The position numbers and the translations under genes were made by a program. The notes under the pieces were generated by a model. That model did no database searches and was not told the origin of the DNA. It saw only the letters and a list, made by a program, of their open reading frames with translations. A stretch of DNA of 64,000 nt from Diphasiastrum complanatum (taxonomy: Eukaryota; Streptophyta; Lycopodiopsida; Lycopodiales; Lycopodiaceae): the NCBI GenBank assembly GCA_029204225.1, contig CM055108.1, positions 16,710,222 through 16,774,221 of the forward strand, given 5' to 3'. Each line of letters starts with the position of its first letter. Position 1 is the stretch's first letter. Positions 1 through 12,078 of the stretch are shown piece by piece.

Positions 1-653
1 TCTTAAATGCCTTCAGATATCAAAAAGTAGAAAACAGGCAAGAAAAATCCACTAGCCCCTTGTCTTCATTGGTTGGCAAAAATCTTTCAATGTCAACAAT
101 GTCCAATGGAGAATACACGTGATACCAATTCAAGAGTGCAATGATCTAGTCCCTCTTAAAGTTCAGGTCCCCAAGTTTGAGTTCCAAATCCAAGAACAGA
201 CAGTCAAACAATAATTCAATGAAATGAAACAAAAGCCCTTCCCAATACTTATTAGAAGAGAGTCTTCATAATGCAAGATAGCAAATTTAAAAACAAACAG
301 CGGATAGGAAATAAGGCATTGTCCTTACAAAACCTGGCATCCCTAACTACAATAAAAATTGGTATTGCACAGCAGGGAAATAAAACAATGACAGGCTACA
401 AATAAGCTTGCTCTGTCATTTCTGCAGCTGATCAGCCAATAATACAAAAAACCAACCTAAGACATACTCCTAAAGGGTGTATATATCCATGAGAGGACGA
501 GGACAATGCCAAACCCTATTAAGCAAGACATGCAAATTAAATATTACCGAGTCCGACAAAAAGGTCCTAAACCATCAATTCTACATTGCATACCACTAGA
601 TTATTCGCGAGGATAGTCAGACTCATATCATCACAGCCCAAGGACAGACATAC

Positions 654-2176
654 CTGGTAGTAGATGCCCTTCACTGAAATAAACACTTTGCGCAATGAAT
701 GTGTCCTGGTTACAAAGGCTTGCCACTCTAGACTCAACCTACAAACACAAGTTGAATTTGTTTATTCAAAAGATGCAAAAATGCTTCTTCCATAGACAAA
801 CTATAAAATATCGTGGGTCTACGGTTGATTGCTATGTGATACGTGTACTTATTGCTTGCTTCAAGGTGTGGTTAATGTCCCACGTAGGGTTAATGTTAGA
901 GGTGTACTTTGTGGGCCAACACTTGATTTAGATACACCATTGAATTTGCCATGTCATATGGAGTACCTTCGACAACTATGAACGCGTTCCACAGGAATTT
1001 TATGGGTTCTGTCTGCAGGAAGTGTTGCAAATAGATGAATCATTGTTAAAGGATCATCCATGTCACGCAGAGCATCAATAAAGGATGGGTACCTGAACAA
1101 GTAGAAGAAATTTTGCTTCAAGAGCACAATTTCAAATTTTATTGCAATATGACAAACAAGATATAGGATACCATTGATGTTAGAAAGACATCAACAATTG
1201 ATAGAATTGAACAAAAAGGATCAAACTACAAATGGAAATAGAAAAACCTAAATCTGCAAATGTAGGATACCATTGATGTTAGATAGACATCGACAATTGA
1301 TAGGATCAACATGCAAATGGAAATAGACAAAACTAAATCTGGAAAGCGGTAGCACCTTTCCTTTACCAAATGATCAAGAGAAAAGGAGGGTAGGTTCCTT
1401 TCTAGTCGCTCAGCCAAGTCTCTGTTTAGCTTTGCCTTTGCCTTCTTTATCTTCTTCTCATGGACCTTGATTTCTCTTTTTTGCCAAACATTGAACCAAT
1501 ACTAAAAAGTATGAGTTACACACAACACCAAAAAATATTGGTGGAAATGTCATGTGAAGCACCCTTGAAATGTAACAAAAATCACAACAAACTCCATATC
1601 TGACTTTAATATGGGGCAATTTTATCACTCACCTGCTTTTTTCTAGCAAAGGCTCATGGGCAAGAAAATTGATGTCCTTTACGTGGTAGTATGTTTTATT
1701 ATGTCCCTCGAACTTCTTTTTTGGCTCTCGTGGATGAATTCCCTTCAAGATGCAAAGGCGCCTGCACAAGTCACAAGCGTCTAATAAAAATCTGAATTTA
1801 ACTTGCGCTAGGCCTACGCCTTCACGTACCCAAACTACAACAACAAATTGCCATGTGGCAATAATCATCTTTGTGGGGTAAAATAAATAACAAAAGATGT
1901 ACTTCACCTAAATTCAGCAAGCTTCAGCTGAAGACGATTTAAGGCCTTATTTCGAGTGATATACTTCGCAACATTTCCTTCCTTCTTCTTTCCCTGTCCA
2001 AGTTAAAAAAACGGTAGATGGTCATTGAGATTTCAAATAACTTTCAGAAAATTGCACCATGCGGAACATCTTGTAACTAGCAACAAAGCAACTCATCCAG
2101 AAAACCTCAAAATCCATATCGACGCCAATAGGTATAATAAACAGTTGCGTACCGGAGGCCTATAGTGTTTTGGCAT
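654..2176 (-). CDS. PES: PESCADILLO homologue, 5' part (partial, six exons)
   Basis: Pescadillo is a nucleolar protein of the PeBoW complex (with BOP1 and WDR12) needed for 27S pre-rRNA processing and 60S subunit maturation. Exons read on the minus strand are 2153-2176, 1908-1993, 1633-1761, 1356-1475, 967-1092 and 654-738. All introns are GT-AG and the phases join exactly. The first exon encodes MPKHYRPP, the canonical plant start. Later exons give GKKKEG, a RRLCILKG block with [15 protein letters not shown] and HEPLLEK, then [30 protein letters not shown], and finally [14 protein letters not shown] followed by VSVKGIYYQ-type sequence. This is the Pescadillo N-terminal domain (about 190 residues). 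The BRCT domain and C-terminus are missing because the gene runs off the left edge; I found no further exon in 1-653, which is probably intron. No disrupted codon is seen, so the gene is likely functional. Confidence 0.93.
1164..1348. repeat. Tandem duplication of about 99 bp in a PESCADILLO intron
   Basis: The sequence from 1164 repeats from 1263, both copies starting TAGGATACCATTGATGTTAG and continuing through ACATC, CAATTGATAG and AAATGGAAATAGA. The second copy is slightly shorter and diverged. It lies between exon 5 (ends 1092) and exon 4 (starts 1356), so it does not touch coding sequence. Confidence 0.8.
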
Positions 2177-2960
2177 TTTGCTGGCTGCAGCAAAACGATT
2201 CCAGAAAAAACAGCTTGAATTGAAGGACAAACCCTAATGAAAAAACCCTGAAACAAACATCACAGCAACGTGTTAGACACAACTCCGCACATCCTTCTTC
2301 TTGGTTAAGTCATATCAAGTATCGCATCGCACAATATCCTGTTTCAGATCTGCAACAGCAATACGGTAGAAAAAAAGCTTAAACTGAAAGAAAAATCCTA
2401 TCGAGAAAAATCTGAAACAAAACATCACAGCTACACATTAGACACAATTCTGCACATTCTTCTTCTTGATTAATTATATGAAGCCTGCCATTGCACAATA
2501 TCCGATTCAAAGGTCATAGGTAGAGCATAAGCCTCAGTTCTAACCGTATTGCTTCGTAAACTCAATTCCAACCTAGCTCTGTTTTGTCACAAACGTTGCT
2601 TTGCCTAAACTGAACCATCAACCATACGTCAACTTCTAAATACACATCAAGACACGATAATGACCCAATTTCTGCAGCTATCGAGGAAAAGTCCTATGAG
2701 TCGTTTGGAGTATTTGCGAAGGTCTGTGACAACTGATCCAACCAGGTAGAAAAGCAGCAGAAACCTGATCGGATAGTTCGTTGCTGAGAGAACGACTCCA
2801 CTTCCTCCTCGTCGCTCGCTCGCTCTCGCTGCTTCCTGTACTCCGTCTCGCAGCAGGAGGTGAATTAGCTCATGTCTTTTTGCACAACGGGTTCGTTAAA
2901 CCCTAGCCCTAGCCAAAACCCTAATTTGATGAAAATAGCTTAAAATCGGACCCTTACGGA
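2177..2960 (-). promoter_or_regulatory. PESCADILLO 5' leader and presumed promoter with telo-box-like words
   Basis: Upstream of the ATG on the minus strand, a TTGCTGCAG acceptor sits a few bases before the start codon, so a 5'-UTR intron is possible. About 650-750 bp upstream, AAACCCTAG (2898-2906) and AAACCCTAA (2916-2924) appear. Telo-box words of this kind are known in promoters of plant ribosome-biogenesis and translation genes, which fits this gene. The transcription start is not defined by what I can see. Confidence 0.4.
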
Positions 2961-3081
2961 GGAGGCCTGTTCCCTACAACATTCACTTTATTCTCAAACC
3001 AAACTTAAAATCAGTTTTTAAATTTTTACAAAGGAAATGGTGATGCCAGAACTAATCTGTGGGACAAATTTGTTTTTGACC

Positions 3082-3345
3082 AAAAAAAACTTTTACAAGC
3101 ACCTTCTGGACACCGGAAGGTGCACGTAAAAAAATTTACGTTTTTTACATGCACCTTCCGCCCGGAAGGTGCGTGTAAAAAAAATTTACGTCAAAAAAAA
3201 AAGAAAAAAAATGTAAAAACGGAATTCACGAAAGGGAAGGCCCGGTTCCTCGGCCCTTCCGCCCGCGGAAGACCGTGCGCCCTCGGGCCTCCGCCCTCAG
3301 GCTCACACTCTTCCTGGGCGGAAGGGCCTCGGAGCAGGACCTTCC
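3082..3345. repeat. GC-rich cluster of nested palindromes
   Basis: A GC-rich island in AT-rich surroundings. It has two hairpin units built on CACCTTC..GGAAGGTG (about 3098-3123 and 3151-3173), each followed by a GTAAAAAAATTTAC-like palindrome. A larger inverted repeat then pairs GGCCCTTCCGCCC (about 3258-3270) with GGGCGGAAGGGCC (about 3317-3329). The reading frames across it are by-products of the repeat. It resembles the palindromic-word ends of the hAT-like elements in the CTP synthase introns, but I could not find terminal repeats or a target duplication here. Confidence 0.6.
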
Positions 3346-4061
3346 CCCCCCGTTATACTTTTATTTGAACATGCACTCTCTAATTGGTGAGTGAGTATGA
3401 GGGTGAGGGAGATAGAGATTGCAGCGCGTCAAATTGGGGAAGCACAAGTCACAAATGTAATGTATTCCCAACTCGGAGTGACATGGCAATCTCAGCCTCA
3501 CCCAGAGCTTTAAGAGCTGCAAGGACACAACCTCTCCACCAGCACCTGTCCACCACCCTCGAGCCTTGAGAGCTGCAAGCACACCACCTCTCTTCTGCCA
3601 CCCTATGCTTGGACAATGGTGGGTGGGCCCATAATAGAATGCCATCATCCATGCTACTTTAATTTGGAAATATGTTGTCTTTGTGACTTGTGCATCCTCA
3701 CTTTAATGCACTACAACGCTCCCCATCCTAGTCACACAGTGCATGCTTTCACAAAGATAAAGAGGTGGTCTGCCTAGAACCCTTCACACATAGACACTCA
3801 AGGATGGTGAAGAGGCATTGTGCTTGCAACTTCCAAGGCCTTCACCACCCTTGAGTGAGGGCAAAGCCAAACTCCCAGAGCATTCCCAATTGGGAATGTG
3901 CTATACCCAAGTCATAAATCAAGCCCCATGCCGATTGAAAAATTTGTTACACACCAGTCCTAGTGTGTCACTAGTTGAATTGAAATTTTCCTTTTGCTAA
4001 CGACTTTTTCCAAATGCTAAAATACTAATGATAAGTTAAATAGCATAAACTCATAACATGA

Positions 4062-4631
4062 TCAACCTCCAAGCCTTGCACATCTACTTGATACTAACCC
4101 CAAACCAATCCTTAAGAGAGAATTAACAACAACAAACACATTCATACATCAGTACCCAAACTATATGCATGAAAATGAATCATGGAAAGAAATGCAAGTA
4201 GTAGAATCTTTAATTCAAGGAGCAACAACATTTCAGTACATAATACATGCTATGAAACTCGTGGTGGAGGTCTCTATCTATACCCACGAGCTGTAGAACC
4301 CAATTGTATCATAATTTGGAGTCCACATCTTGCAACAGAGTGAACCCCAATCTATAAGGATTTGAGTTCCACCTCTTACTAGATAATAGGAGACCTCTTT
4401 ATAAAAAACATAACTCAAGTTGAGAGAGTCTAAATTACTAGCTCCCACATGGCTTTCTATCTTTCGGGAAATACCATGGGGCTCGCAACTGTATATTTTA
4501 GCCTAGCACTAATAATTCTCGTGCTCTCAGACTCGGCTCTCAACTTCATCTCTACTGGAAACCCTTTTTGGGTGATGAGACACTGCATCGACACATCAGG
4601 GGCATGGCATCAGCTAACATTACCCTCCCCC
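4062..4631 (-). mobile_element. LTR-like repeat with adjacent polypurine tract (3' end of a decayed element)
   Basis: Read on the minus strand, an LTR-like sequence begins TGTTAGCTGATGCC at 4619 and runs to about 4062. A purine-rich tract (rc of 4620-4631, GGGGGAGGGTAA) lies immediately upstream, as expected for the PPT next to a 3' LTR. A second copy in the opposite orientation is at 56574-57133. The shared segment contains a 59-residue frame similar in both copies (MAF...NPFWVMRHCIDTSGAWHQL), which I read as LTR sequence and not a gene. Confidence 0.6.
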
Positions 4632-5928
4632 TATAGTGTTGCAGGTTCCACTGCAATGCCTCAACTTTGACACTTGGAAAGGCATGGATCAGCATTTGCC
4701 TGCGTAAAACCAAGAACTTATTGGTTGATCATGTCGCGCTTCTCAGCAACACTTCAAAGTCACAACAGATTATTAGGATAGCCCTGCGTAACCGAGAGTC
4801 TCTTGCTTGTTCTTTTCAATTGTCTTTTTTTCAAGACACTTACCAATGTAAATAAGATTCTTAGATACAAGTTGATGATTTTGGGTAGTTGGTATGGCAT
4901 GGATTTGCCCTAACTACTTGTCATAGTCTATAGACGCTCATGAGTACACATGGGGTGTAAGAGGTCAGTATGGCACGGATCTACTTTGATACGCGTGACT
5001 ATGAAAAAAATTTACCCATTCTGCTATTGATAAATGATTACATGTCTACCATTCAAGTTGGTGTTTCTCGCATAATTCGGTGGTGTTTTAAGATAAAAGC
5101 TTCAATTGAATACGTTGGTAGCGTTAGAGATGGTTAATCATAATACTTGCGGGAAGATGCTCAAATCAGTTTGTCGTATACCCCTTTCTATAGCATGCTT
5201 TACCTTAGCATACTGGATCATTGCTTATCAAAAAAATGATTGCCCTCATTTATGTCATAAATAAATGCTCTTGTTTATAAATACAGGTATTGTGTTTTAT
5301 TGCATCTTAAGTCACGATCATGGTTCAAAATATAATATAACGGTAAGATAGCTTGCGGACTCTTGCATAGCATGGATTTGCTCAAGAAGTCACGAGAACT
5401 GTACGAATTTTGGTATGGCATGGATTTGCCCCAAACTTCATGTGCTGGTCCAAGCTACTTACACATTTGCAGTTTGTTTTATATTATATAGCTTATTTCC
5501 AAATGCATTATATTTCATATGTATAAGTAAAAGATAAGGACCAAAACCATCAAACTGATCAGTATGGCACTTGCCCTGATACAGTAGTGATATGGTTTGG
5601 CCTATCGCTATATGCAATTCTTAGTAAGAGAAGATTGGACTACGAAATGTTATCTACATTGCAAGCTGATTAGTTGAGTTAAACGTATTTTGTACATGGA
5701 TAACAACTAACATTCAGCGTTCGACACATGTTTTCCTCACTATGCTAACTTGCGCGGTTTTGTGTGGTGGGATGGTGACAGGTACCAGTTGGATGTCTTG
5801 AAATATGTTTTGCTTTACGGTGCTTTCTAGTATTGTATACTTTTCAGCTATGTTTTTCCTTGTTGGTTTATGAATAAAGGGTTTTTAAAGGTTTTGGTCT
5901 TGACTTGTCAAAAGGAGCTTTGATCTGT

Positions 5929-5931
<3 letters not shown>
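4632..5931. other. Non-coding stretch, probably decayed element interior
   Basis: No coding region is supported. A phrase of the form TATGGCATGGATTTGCCC recurs with variations near 4900, 4970, 5370, 5415 and 5565, suggesting an old degenerate tandem or dispersed repeat. Confidence 0.4.

Positions 5932-6012
<81 letters not shown>
5932..6012. repeat. (CT)n microsatellite
   Basis: About 40 uninterrupted CT dinucleotides. The Arg-Glu-rich frame across it is an artefact. Confidence 0.98.
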
Positions 6013-6013
<1 letters not shown>

Positions 6014-7859
6014 CTTCAAGATAGAACAAGAAAAAAAAACATACACAAAAAAAGCTTTATTAGACACAAAATAAGCTTTACCAGACACAAAATGTTCCAT
6101 CACCTCAAAGGATGAAGATGGAACCCTAGTTATAGGCCTGTATAGGCTAGTAAATGACTAATTAGTAGTTAGTGTACTTAGAATATTGTTAAGTTTGGTT
6201 TTTATATAACTAGTCTAGTTCCACCAATGGTTGTGTCAATCATACATTGAGAAGAAAGTTTTCGATAAATTGACTTGTTTGAAAAATGAATATGTCTATT
6301 GCTAATTTATATTTTTTAGCATTTCATAAAAGATCATTTCATGCTATTTAACATGATTGGTATGGTATATTATTTAAGTAATGGAAAAAAAAAATCTCTT
6401 GAAATGAAAACTATTTCCAAAAAAGAAAGACAACTGAAACATTTTAAGAGATTCCTTTTTTTCTTTTCAAAATAAGTTTTTTTTTAAGAACTAATCCATC
6501 TTTTGAAAATTCACAAATTTTGGCATTGAAGAAGTTAGGGGTCACCATAGCATGCGACATTTTGGTATCAAATTAATTGATCCATGAATTAATGTGCTCA
6601 ACATGAATCTCTTGAAATTTGAAGATATTTTGTGGATGCGTTGAAACTTTCTACTAGTTTCTAGAATTTTGGATTGTTTGTTTTTATGATTTATAAGCAT
6701 CATTATGAGTTATTTTGATTGTATTTTGTTTTCCATGGTGTAAGTGATTAAAGTGTGAGTTTCTTGCAAGCCTTCAATGTTTTTCAAACTTCATTCATAA
6801 AAATTGAGGTTATGTTATGTTGTTTTTGTATGTGTGTGTGTAACCAAAAATAATAATAATAAGAGACATTTTTTTCAATAGATTGTACAATCAAAACTCA
6901 CTTCGCTGTAAATCTGTGTATTTTTAAATCATGTAAATATTTGTATCATTATAGTATCAAGTCAAGCGATTTTCAGAAGTTGTTCTGCTCTCAGTTGTAG
7001 GGTCATTTTTAGAAGTCAAAACGATCGTAGATGACCGTAAGTGAGACAGTGATAGCACATTGCGGGGTTATGTAGTTCGGTTACAATTAGTTAGGAATTT
7101 GTGCTTAAATACAACTATTTCAGCCGATTGAGAGTACTAATTGTTGAGTGTTGACAACTGGTAAAGGGTGAGAGCTATCTTTGGTCTTCTGTTATTTACT
7201 TGCTCTGAACATTTACACTGCCAGCAACAAGAAATGTTTGCCTTGTGTAAGTCCTATTTTGGCAGAATGGTTAGAGTGGAGTAAATGTTGATATATTGAA
7301 AGTTGTTCTTATGAACTGGAATAAAGTACTCTTTTCATTGTAAATGTATGGAATGGTGTAATGCGATGGATAGTGTGAAATGTTTCAGTCTGTTTTAGCA
7401 GAATGTTACATTTATGTGTGATTCTTATATGTTATTCCTCTGTTACAATGGACAAATTTAAAGCTTGGTTGGGTCAAGTGGTTAGGCAGTCATTTTCACC
7501 CCTAACACCGTTTTGGTTCCATTGCCAATTGTTTCAGGTTGTATGATTATTCTGGACAGTGTTGGTTTTCAACTGTGGGTGGAATTGTCGGTCTTTGATG
7601 ACAATTTTATGGCAATGTCCCCTGGAGCTAGCAGTTTAGATCCGAGGCGTTCCACGTTCACCTGTGAGTCGTACATGGGCGGCTACATTTTAGTGTTTTA
7701 AAGGCAAAAACATGATAATCTTGATATGCATATCCACCAATTTTTAGTTGTATGTCAAACAAATCACAAGATGGAGAATGTTAGAAAGTTGGAATTATTT
7801 TCAGCTACTCTAAAGGGTAACACTTTATAGTGGTATTCACAATTTGGATTACAGGAGTT
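6013..7859. other. Intergenic AT-rich sequence
   Basis: I see no gene, RNA or clear repeat boundary here. Reading frames are short and lack family features. Confidence 0.4.
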
Positions 7860-8714
7860 TATTGGGGGTATGCCCAACATACTGTAAATAAATAAAATTG
7901 GAAAAATAAAAAAGTAGAAAGTGTTGCGAGGGTCGTGGCATCCTGCATGTATAAGCCCATGGCTCAATGAGCACGCAAGTCAAGTTGTGGACAAAATAAA
8001 AAGACTTGGGCCTTATTGTTAATAAAATAAAACCTGAGGCCACAATGTCAAGTTCATAAACTTAGTCTAAACTTACAAAGTTGGGTCCAAAGTGAAACTC
8101 ACATATATCATGTGATTTCTAATGTACATTTTTAAGACCCTTGGATTAGATTGGACCCAAGGTGAATGGTGAAGATTAGAACTCATATTTTTAGAAGTAG
8201 CCAATAGGATTTTGGGGCAAGGGCCTTCCCCATTGATAAAAATGCACCATTTGTACATATTTTCCATGCTTAATGAGAAGGAGGAAACTCTACCATTTTG
8301 GAGAGAAGCATCCTCATTTGCTATTCACTACTTGCTAATGCCATTTTTGTGTGTTTGCTACTTGCTTTCTAGTTTACATGCTTTTTGGTTTCCATTGTGA
8401 ATGTTTCTCCATTAGTGAGCATAATGAGCAAATGAGCTAACCACCACCCTCAATCTCTTTCTCTACCTCTTGCTCTACTACTTCTATCTTTCAATCCCCT
8501 TCTCTTCTCTTCTCTTCTTCTCTCCCTCTTTCACTCTAAATCATGACTAGTATGTGGTTAGTGTAGGGGAGTGTAGTGTTAAAGGTGGTAGTGTTAGTGT
8601 TAAGGGTAGAAAACAAGTAAAAGTAGTAACTTAGTATAGTTAGGTACCTATCTAGTGAACTAACCCTCTTTGACAGGCGGAAGGGCTGCTCACCGACAAA
8701 ATCTACACCCTACA
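7860..8714 (+). mobile_element. Solo-LTR-like copy (same family as the LTR at 50920-51734)
   Basis: It starts TATTGGGGGTATGCCC (canonical TG apparently mutated to TA) and ends CACCCTACA. The sequence is homologous along its length, in inverted orientation, to the LTR at 50920-51734; shared blocks include CAAGGGCCTTCCCCAT, AATGAGAAGGAGGAAACTC, and the promoter-distal ACTAACCCT and CCTGTCA-type words. The five bases on each side (GAGTT and AATTA) do not match, so a target duplication is not supported. No internal region follows, hence solo-LTR or truncated. Confidence 0.65.
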
Positions 8715-9724
8715 AATTAATATTTGTTAGCCAATTATTAGTCTACAAAGGAGTAAATAGGAGTCCATTTATTAAAATAATGGAAGCTTTTGGGCCCTAT
8801 GAAGCTTTACAATGCCTTATACAATGTTATGCACATTTCAAGTACATGACACTTCTCCCACTTATATATTCTTGTTTTAAAAAATTTGAAGTACATTGTT
8901 GAACTTGATCTATTGATAATATTGTAATTTTAAGTAGGCATGCATCACAACAACAAGAAAGGCAATTTCCATCGCGTTTTTCGAGATAAATTTGCAAAAA
9001 ACATTTTTTTTCAAATTCTAGAATGTTGAAGGAGTTGACAATTTGAAAGGATCAATTCAACCAAACAAACACAATGTTAAGTGCTTCGAGGCAAGAAAAA
9101 AAGAATTGCTCCAACAAAAAACTCCACACATTGTATTCAAACTGTATATATTAAAAGTACATGAAAGGCTAACTAATTAGCAACCAAGGGACTCGAGAAG
9201 GATCGGCCCACTATCTAAAAACTAGAGAGAGAAAGTAGCCATCATTCAGACACACGAAATAACAGCAGACGCATTTGCATTCCAGATCAGACACAACAAA
9301 AAAATCATCTATATTGATCTTTCTCTGATTTCTTCAAGCATTGCATGCAAATCCACGTAGTGTGTTGGCATGGGAGAAACACGGTTCTCTCACGAGTAAT
9401 TGTCTCGCTTTACTAGCGAACAGTTGGATCTACAGATCCTAGACACAAAACTCGTCTCGCACGTAGGCGGACTTGTTGTCTGTATTTCGTCTTGATTGCT
9501 TACTAGCATCAGACTACTTCATTACATTGTATGTGTATTCTGTGACAACCTATTGGAGGCAAGTAAGGATCCTAAATGAAACCTTCGTGGCAAGAGAGGT
9601 CATTTTGCCTCAAAATGTTACAAAAAGAAGGCCAATCCATCCAAGAAGAACAAAGCAAGGGGGACGAGGTGAAGGATGGAGCTTCAAGTTCAAAATGCAA
9701 AGGCAAGAAAGACAAATCCAAGGA

Positions 9725-10279
9725 TGTCATGTGTCATACCTCTCAATCCAAGCCAGACAAGCTAGAACAAGGAGGCAACCACCACACCTATGTTGAAGAG
9801 AACCAAAGATGAAGAATAACCACAAGCTACTACAAAGCTCATATCAAAGTGAAGCTCAAGAGGAGATGGATTCCATAATAGAGGGTGAAGAGTACATGAA
9901 TTCATGTGATGGGGCACATGAGACCTAGCAAGATCAAGATCCCAAGGCTCACATTCACAAAGGAGGAAGAGGAGATGGAGCTCCTAGTTCTCTCAATTGC
10001 AAATGAGCCAAAAGATTCCAGAAATGATGTATCTTGCCTACTTATAGACAAGTCCCCTAACTTAAGTAAACATAACTATCTTGATGGATAGTTAGCCCCT
10101 GTTAAGTATTATTTAGCCTACATTGGTCCCTTAGTGGCCTATTATCCTTATTAATTACTTTGAAGGGCCTAAAGAGGGAACCGCCTTGTTCTTAAGGCTA
10201 ATAGCTCCTTTTGGGCCTACAAAGCTTACAATGGATTTTAAGGCATTGATAAACACTGATGTACTAGAAGTACATGACA
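9725..10279 (-). repeat. 3' LTR of the double-Gag element
   Basis: 555-bp LTR with TG..CA ends (TGTCATGT/ACATGACA inverted ends). Paired with 14443-14992 and adjacent to the polypurine tract at 10280-10291. Confidence 0.92.
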
Positions 10280-10866
10280 CTCCCCCTACTTAAACATTTT
10301 TGTCCTCAAAAATGAAGACGCTTGTCTTATCAGCTTGATCGCCTTGGTTAAGTAGTCATGACTAAGGATGTGTCGTCCAAAAAATAATTTATTGCCTCGT
10401 TACAGATCCAAAGCTGTCGAATTGAATCCATTTTGCTAGCTTCAGACTGTAATCATTTTTCCCATGGAGGAAAAATTGATGGTCGAAGTAGAGGTTGATG
10501 AAGCACCATATTGCTTGTTGGTAATCAATCTGTATGGAATGGACAGAGTGTGTCACTGCAATATTCTCTTTTGTCTGCTTCCTCGACATCATACTAATTC
10601 GGATGCTTATCCAATTCCCTTGGATTTTTGGTTTTGTCTTGCATCCGGCTCTTTTGTCGTAATTGCCAATCCATGTTGTTTGACTAATTTGACGAAGAAA
10701 ATTACAATTCTGTCATAGACAATGGTAGTCATGAATTGTTGTTCATATATAAATGCTCTATACGAAGTAGTCGGCATGAATATTGAAACTCGGCCGTATG
10801 ATGAAACATAATTCTGGGTATACTGTTCACTGAAATATATTTATTCAAATTGGGTCAATACCTCAT

Positions 10867-11622
10867 TCATAGGTGTTTGTGAATATTTGACCTGACCTCA
10901 AAAATGGACTCTTGTCTTGAAATATAAAATTTGCAGTTGCCCATATAAATCGTTGAAGCATCAATCCCAAATAGTGAAAATACATTCCAAAGTTGAAATA
11001 GGGATTTGACGTTTCGATTGTTCCAAATAACCATTGATGAACAATCATTGTTGACATTACTCAATTGAGGATTTATCACATTAGAGTCCACTGAGCAATG
11101 TAAACCTCTCCAAAGAAACTGATATAGATTGATGGCATATTTTAAAATCAGCTTCCTATAGAGTGTTGGTTGATTGAGATAATATTTCCAATCATTATTC
11201 ACATTCATACATCCCAAATATGCACGTGAATTACATATTGGCTTTTGTATTCTAGAGAATCCAAAGGAGTAAGGTTCTCCAACAAAAGCCACTTGAAGCT
11301 CTTGACTAATGAATCCATGAGGCATTGAACAATAATCCAAAGTATTGATACAAGTAGAATTTTTATGGATTAATGAAATCTCTTCATTACTACCAATATC
11401 CATGTTGAATACCTCATACTCCCTTAGATCATTGTCAAAAATAAAATTATTCTCAAAGGCTCCCATATCAATTTGACATGGTTCGTAGATCGGGTTCTGA
11501 TAATAACCACTCAATTCCAAGCCATGGAATGTCGGTGTCATATAGTCCTCAATGCGAAAGTTTGATGACTGCCTTGATCGACTTTTTTTGAGCATAGCAA
11601 TATTCTCAATCTGAAGATCCAT
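10867..11622 (-). CDS. Uncharacterised 251-residue frame of the double-Gag element
   Basis: It begins MDLQIENIAMLKKSRSRQ and is the fourth frame downstream of the Gag segments. I recognise no domain: no DTG/DSG protease, no YVDD-type RT motif, no zinc finger, no transmembrane segment. It is rich in Asn, Ile and Tyr. It may be an element-specific protein, a decayed envelope- or pol-position remnant, or a chance frame. Its uninterrupted length in a decaying element is mild support for past coding. Confidence 0.35.
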   Translation of the reverse strand: MDLQIENIAMLKKSRSRQSSNFRIEDYMTPTFHGLELSGYYQNPIYEPCQIDMGAFENNFIFDNDLREYEVFNMDIGSNEEISLIHKNSTCINTLDYCSMPHGFISQELQVAFVGEPYSFGFSRIQKPICNSRAYLGCMNVNNDWKYYLNQPTLYRKLILKYAINLYQFLWRGLHCSVDSNVINPQLSNVNNDCSSMVIWNNRNVKSLFQLWNVFSLFGIDASTIYMGNCKFYISRQESIFEVRSNIHKHL

Positions 11623-11695
11623 AGTTGCTTGTTCATTGACCAGATTAAGGCATTGATGTAGGTCAAGTTCCAGACTTTGATGTTTGAAATAAAAC

Positions 11696-12037
11696 TCAAA
11701 AGGATGTTATCTTCACATCCTGATCTGAATTTTGACTTTCGTCTGAATCATGATTCTCACCATCTAATGTTGCAACTTGATCCGAATCGTGAATTGGACT
11801 TTTGTTGCCTGCAATTGTATCTGGATCTGGGACTTGACTTTCATCGTCGCTTTGTTCTTCTGACTCATTGTTATCACTTTGCTCATCAGACTCATTGTCA
11901 TCGCTTCGCTCATCTGCTTCATCATTGTCACTTCGCTCATCTTCATTTTCAGTTTCTTCACTTTCTTGTACCTGTTTTGTTTGTTGATCCACTGATGCTT
12001 TTGTGTATACACTCACTTTTTGGATCCACATTTTCAT
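11696..12037 (-). CDS. Acidic low-complexity frame (Gag C-terminal tail?)
   Basis: 113 residues dominated by repeats of the form ERSDDNESDEQSDNNES, strongly negative and disordered. It follows the second Gag segment in a different frame, so it may be the original Gag C-terminal tail separated by a frameshift. The underlying DNA is a degenerate 27-30 bp tandem repeat (about 11850-11945), which could also generate the frame by chance. Confidence 0.4.
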   Translation of the reverse strand: MKMWIQKVSVYTKASVDQQTKQVQESEETENEDERSDNDEADERSDDNESDEQSDNNESEEQSDDESQVPDPDTIAGNKSPIHDSDQVATLDGENHDSDESQNSDQDVKITSF

Positions 12038-12078
12038 TTCCTCAAACCATCTGGATTTCTTTCCTTTCAGCTTCCAGC

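Noticed and set aside
695-931. 78-residue plus-strand frame
   Set aside because: It overlaps PESCADILLO exon 6 on the opposite strand; the minus strand has family-matching sequence with correct splice sites.
2898-2924. Interstitial telomere array
   Set aside because: Only two imperfect AAACCCTA words; better explained as promoter telo-boxes.
5885-6103. Arg-Glu-rich frame
   Set aside because: Pure translation of the CT microsatellite.
7855-8719. Target duplication around the solo-LTR-like copy
   Set aside because: Adjacent five-base sequences (GAGTT and AATTA) do not match, so I did not claim one.
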